Shown: piece after piece, positions 61,110-64,000 of the stretch
How positions within the stretch are numbered: position 1 is the first letter of the stretch
Layout of the letters: every line of letters begins with the position of its first letter
Assembly (NCBI RefSeq): GCF_041346945.1
Contig: NZ_CP166850.1
Location: 4,154,001 to 4,218,000 of the forward strand
Length of the DNA stretch: 64,000 nt
Reading direction: 5' to 3'
Origin: Amycolatopsis sp. cg9
GTDB lineage: Bacteria; Actinomycetota; Actinomycetes; Mycobacteriales; Pseudonocardiaceae
Position numbers and translations under genes: made by a program
The notes under the pieces: generated by a model
What the model was told of the DNA's origin: nothing
What the model saw: the letters and a program-made list of their open reading frames with translations, nothing else
Database searches by the model: none

Positions 61110-62816
61110 ATGCTGCTGAACCCGCGCGAGTACGACCCGGCGCACTTCGACGCCGAGACCCGGCGCCTGCTGCGCGCCACCATCGACTGGTTCGAACAGC
61201 GCGGCAAGGCGAAGCTGACCGAGGACTACCACAACCGCACCTTCTACGCGGACTTCCTCGAGTTCGCGGGCAAGGAAGGCCTGTTCTCGACCTTCCTGAC
61301 GCCGTCCGCGAACGCCGGCGGCAACCCGGACAAGCGCTGGGACACCAGCCGCGTCGCCGCGCTGTCGGAAATCCTCGGGTTCTACGGGCTGAATTATTGG
61401 TACCCCTGGCAGGTCACCATCCTCGGCCTCGGCCCGGTGTGGCAGAGCGGCAACGCCGTCGCCCGCGAGCGCGCCGCGGCCGCCCTCGACGCCGGCGGCG
61501 TCGGCGCCTTCGGACTGTCCGAAAAGGACCACGGCGCCGACATCTACTCCTCCGACATGGTGCTGACGAAGGACGGCGACGGCTACCGCGCCACCGGCTC
61601 GAAGTACTACATCGGCAACGGCAACTGCGCGCGCACGGTGTCGGTGTTCGGCCGCATCGACGGCGTCGAAGGCCCGGACCAGTACGTCTTCTTCTACGCC
61701 GACTCCGAGCACCCGGACTACCACGTGGTCAAGAACGTGGTGCCGTCGCAGATGTACGTCGCCGAGTTCCGCCTCGAGAACTACCCGGTGCGCGCCGAAG
61801 ACATCCTGCACGTCGGCGCCGAGGCGTTCAGCGCCGCGCTGAACACGGTCAACATCGGCAAGTTCAACCTCTGCTTCGGCGGCATCGGCATGGCGACGCA
61901 CTCGCTGTACGAAGCCATCACGCACGCGCACAACCGCGTCCTCTACGGCAAGCCGGTCACCGACTTCCCGCACGTGCGCCGCGAGTTCGTCGAGGCGTAC
62001 GCGCGGCTGACCGCGATGAAGCTGTTCTCCGACCGCGCCGTCGACTACTTCCGCAGCGCGACCGCCGACGACCGCCGCTACCTGCTGTTCAACCCGATCA
62101 CCAAGATGAAGGTGACGACCGAGGCGCAGAAGGTGATCGGCCTGGTCGCCGACGTCGTGGCGGCCAAGGGCTTCGAAGCCGACACCTACCTGGCGATGTC
62201 CAAGAACGACATCGACGGCCTCCCGAAGCTCGAAGGCACGGTGGCCGTGAACCTCGCGCTGATCGCGAAGTTCATGCCCGCGTACCTGTTCGCGCCGCAG
62301 GAGTACGCGCCGGTCGGCACCCGCACCGACGCCGCGGACGACGAGTTCCTCTTCCGCCAGGGCCCGGCGCGCGGCCTGTCGAAGGTCCGGTTCCACGACT
62401 GGAAGACCGCGTACGCCGACGCCGCGCACATCCCGAACGTCGCGCTGTTCACCGAGCAGGCTGGCTACCTGGTCAAGCTGCTCACCGAGGCGGCGCCGGA
62501 CGAGGCGCAGCAGGCCGACCTCGACTTCGGGCTCGCGCTGACCGAGCTGTTCACGCTGATCGTGTACGGCCAGCTGGTCCTGGAGCAGGCCCGGATCACC
62601 GGCCTGTCCGACGAGGTCACCGACCAGATCTTCGCGGTGCTGGTGCAGGACTTCAGCGCCGCGGCGGTGGACCTCAACGGCAAGGCGAGCTCGACCGAAG
62701 CCCAGCAGGCGATCGCGCTGGCGGCGCTGCGGAAGCCGGTCGTCGACGCCGCGCGGTTCGAGAACGTCTGGGCGCGGGTGCGGGAGCTCTCCGGGGTCTA
62801 CGCTATGACCCCGTGA
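61110..62816 (+). CDS. Acyl-CoA dehydrogenase
   Basis: 568 residues. FAD-dependent fold: FGLSEKDHGADIYSSDMVL, ATGSKYYIGNGNCARTVSVFGR, VNIGKFNLCFGGIGMATHSLYEAITHAHNRVLYGKPV. Longer than standard enzymes (about 380), with an extended helical C-terminus, as in actinobacterial FadE variants. Performs the first oxidation step of fatty-acid beta-oxidation. GAGGAGGA precedes the ATG. The next ATG overlaps the stop. Confidence 0.9.
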   Translation: MLLNPREYDPAHFDAETRRLLRATIDWFEQRGKAKLTEDYHNRTFYADFLEFAGKEGLFSTFLTPSANAGGNPDKRWDTSRVAALSEILGFYGLNYWYPWQVTILGLGPVWQSGNAVARERAAAALDAGGVGAFGLSEKDHGADIYSSDMVLTKDGDGYRATGSKYYIGNGNCARTVSVFGRIDGVEGPDQYVFFYADSEHPDYHVVKNVVPSQMYVAEFRLENYPVRAEDILHVGAEAFSAALNTVNIGKFNLCFGGIGMATHSLYEAITHAHNRVLYGKPVTDFPHVRREFVEAYARLTAMKLFSDRAVDYFRSATADDRRYLLFNPITKMKVTTEAQKVIGLVADVVAAKGFEADTYLAMSKNDIDGLPKLEGTVAVNLALIAKFMPAYLFAPQEYAPVGTRTDAADDEFLFRQGPARGLSKVRFHDWKTAYADAAHIPNVALFTEQAGYLVKLLTEAAPDEAQQADLDFGLALTELFTLIVYGQLVLEQARITGLSDEVTDQIFAVLVQDFSAAAVDLNGKASSTEAQQAIALAALRKPVVDAARFENVWARVRELSGVYAMTP

Positions 62817-63262
62817 TGGCGAGGAAGTACCGGCTGGGCGTGACGCGGAAGGCCGCGAACGTCGTCGTGACGGCGTTGCTGGCGCGCGGGATCCCGGTCA
62901 CGGGTGGCACGGGGTTCCTGCTGACCACCCGCGGCCGGCGCACCGGCGTGGACCGGACCACTCCGGTCAACGTCCTCGACGTCGGCGGCGAGCGCTGGCT
63001 CGTCTCGCCGTACGGGCAGGTCGGCTGGGTGCACAACCTGCGCGCCGACGCCACCGCCCGGCTCCGGCGCGGCCGCACGCGCGAGACGTGGGAGGTCGAG
63101 GAGGCCGACGCCGCCACGGCCGGGCCGGTGCTGCGCGCCTACGTCCGCAAGATCCCGGTGACGGCGCCGTTCTTCGACGCGAAGCTCGGCGACCCGGCGG
63201 AGACCTTCGCCGCGGAAGCCGATCGACACCCGGTGTTCCGCTTGGCAAGATCAAGAGCGTGA
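62816..63262 (+). CDS. Deazaflavin (F420)-dependent nitroreductase-like protein
   Basis: 148 residues. GFLLTTRGRRTGVDRTTPVNVLDVGGERWLVSPYGQVGWVHNLRADATARL is the typical DDN/FDOR core that binds F420. Small single-domain split-barrel enzyme. Starts in the stop of the acyl-CoA dehydrogenase gene (TGATG); GTG 62813 would add one residue. Its stop overlaps the next start (GTGA). Confidence 0.87.
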   Translation: MARKYRLGVTRKAANVVVTALLARGIPVTGGTGFLLTTRGRRTGVDRTTPVNVLDVGGERWLVSPYGQVGWVHNLRADATARLRRGRTRETWEVEEADAATAGPVLRAYVRKIPVTAPFFDAKLGDPAETFAAEADRHPVFRLARSRA

Positions 63263-64000
63263 ACCGAGAGCGGGCGGCGGAGCTGATCTGGGACGCGTGG
63301 CAGACCGGTAAGCGCCTGGACGGGCTGCCGGACGACGCCCGCCCCCGCGACGCCGCCGAGGGCATGGCGGCCCAGACGGCCCTCGCCGAGCTGGCCGGCC
63401 CGGTGTCGGGCTGGAAGATCGCGGCGACGACCGTGTACGCCCGGCAGTACCTCGACGTCCCGGGCCCGCTGCCGGGCGCGGTGTTCGAGCGCTTCCACCA
63501 CACCGAGGGCGAACCGGTCCCGGCCGACACGATGACCATGGGCGTCGCCGAACCCGAGTTCGCGTTCCGCCTGAAGGCCGGCCCGGGCCCGTCGCCGTCG
63601 CTGACCGGCGTGCTCGACGCGGTCGACACGATGTTCCTGGCGGTGGAGCTGCCGGACAGCCGCTACACCGACCACCAGCACGCGGGCGGCCCCCAGCTGC
63701 TGGCGGACGTGGCCTGCGCGGGCCGCTTCGTCGAGGGAACCGCGGTCCCGGGCTGGCGCGACCTCGACCTCCCACGCAGGCAGGTGGTCCTGCACGCGAA
63801 CGGCGAGGAGTTTTCGCGCGGCAGCGGAAGCCTGGTACTGGGCGACCCGAGGCTGGCGCTGCACTGGCTGGCGATGGAGCTGCCCCGCCACGGCCTCGCG
63901 CTGCGCCCCGGCGACATCGTCACGACGGGAACGGCCACTCCGCCGTGCCCGATCCAGCCGGGCGGCGAAGTGGTGGCGGACTTCGGCGAGCTGGGCAGCG
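63259..64000 (+). CDS. 2-keto-4-pentenoate hydratase-like protein, 3' truncated
   Basis: GTG start overlapping the preceding stop; the frame runs to the window end (about 247 residues). Motifs of the FAH/MhpD superfamily: SGWKIAATTVYARQYLDVPGPLPGAVF, GVAEPEFAFRLKAG (Glu metal ligands) and LRPGDIVTTGTATPPCPIQPGGEVVADF. Likely hydrates a keto-enol intermediate of aromatic or fatty-acid breakdown. The end lies outside the window. Confidence 0.8.
   Translation, partial: MNRERAAELIWDAWQTGKRLDGLPDDARPRDAAEGMAAQTALAELAGPVSGWKIAATTVYARQYLDVPGPLPGAVFERFHHTEGEPVPADTMTMGVAEPEFAFRLKAGPGPSPSLTGVLDAVDTMFLAVELPDSRYTDHQHAGGPQLLADVACAGRFVEGTAVPGWRDLDLPRRQVVLHANGEEFSRGSGSLVLGDPRLALHWLAMELPRHGLALRPGDIVTTGTATPPCPIQPGGEVVADFGELGS

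Overview
The window is high-GC actinobacterial chromosome. Nearly every gene shows strong G/C third-position bias, GTG starts and ATGA/GTGA stop-start overlaps are common, and there are many Tat-exported enzymes, lipoproteins, an AfsR/SARP regulator and F420-type genes. The gene set and the short intergenic hairpin repeats fit a Pseudonocardiaceae genome, most likely Amycolatopsis-like; this is inference, since no rRNA or phylogenetic marker lies in the window. No tRNA, rRNA, CRISPR array, insertion sequence or prophage was seen.

Layout. 1-1188: 3' part of a secreted alpha/beta-hydrolase peptidase. 1282-5256: ABC exporter operon behind two 17-bp operator-like sites, with a small winged-helix regulator and ending in dinB. 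5259-10744 (minus): sugar importer (binding protein, double ATPase, permease), a GntR regulator and a GH105 unsaturated-uronyl hydrolase, apparently one operon. 11075-12202: CapA-like lipoprotein. 12656-16469 (minus): two family-2B encapsulin shell proteins, each with a cyclic-nucleotide-binding-like insert, tightly coupled to a polyprenyl diphosphate synthase. 16867-21584: DUF4239 membrane protein, proline-rich surface protein, a frameshifted phytase-like gene and an orphan sugar-binding lipoprotein. 21765-23346: copper-type cluster (small His-rich membrane protein, DUF305, DUF4396 behind a CsoR-like palindrome). 23386-37227: pectin/rhamnogalacturonan and glycan degradation (GH88, GH28, GH105, GH29), interrupted by a SARP regulator flanked by two secreted SH3-like proteins whose promoters share the same direct repeat, plus PhoD.

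37229-42406 (minus) is the most unusual part. Four consecutive genes encode a STAS plus GHKL-ATPase protein, a protein with two phosphoribosyltransferase-like modules, a nucleoside-phosphorylase-superfamily protein and a class III nucleotide-cyclase-like protein. Together they look like a nucleotide-based signalling or conflict (possibly anti-phage) system. I do not recognise it as a named system.

42552-52011: MGH1-like glycosidase and a divergent ROK repressor sharing a perfect palindrome, an S53 peptidase, an orphan histidine kinase, an NCS1 permease, and an SDR plus QueA-like pair. 52015-54646: three PD-(D/E)XK-like or related hypothetical proteins, a possible accessory nuclease cluster. 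55396-58142: sulfonate/nitrate-type ABC importer. 58251-64000: acyl-ACP desaturase, DEAD-box helicase, acyl-CoA dehydrogenase, F420-type nitroreductase and a truncated hydratase-like gene. Several lipid genes sit behind TetR-like palindromes.
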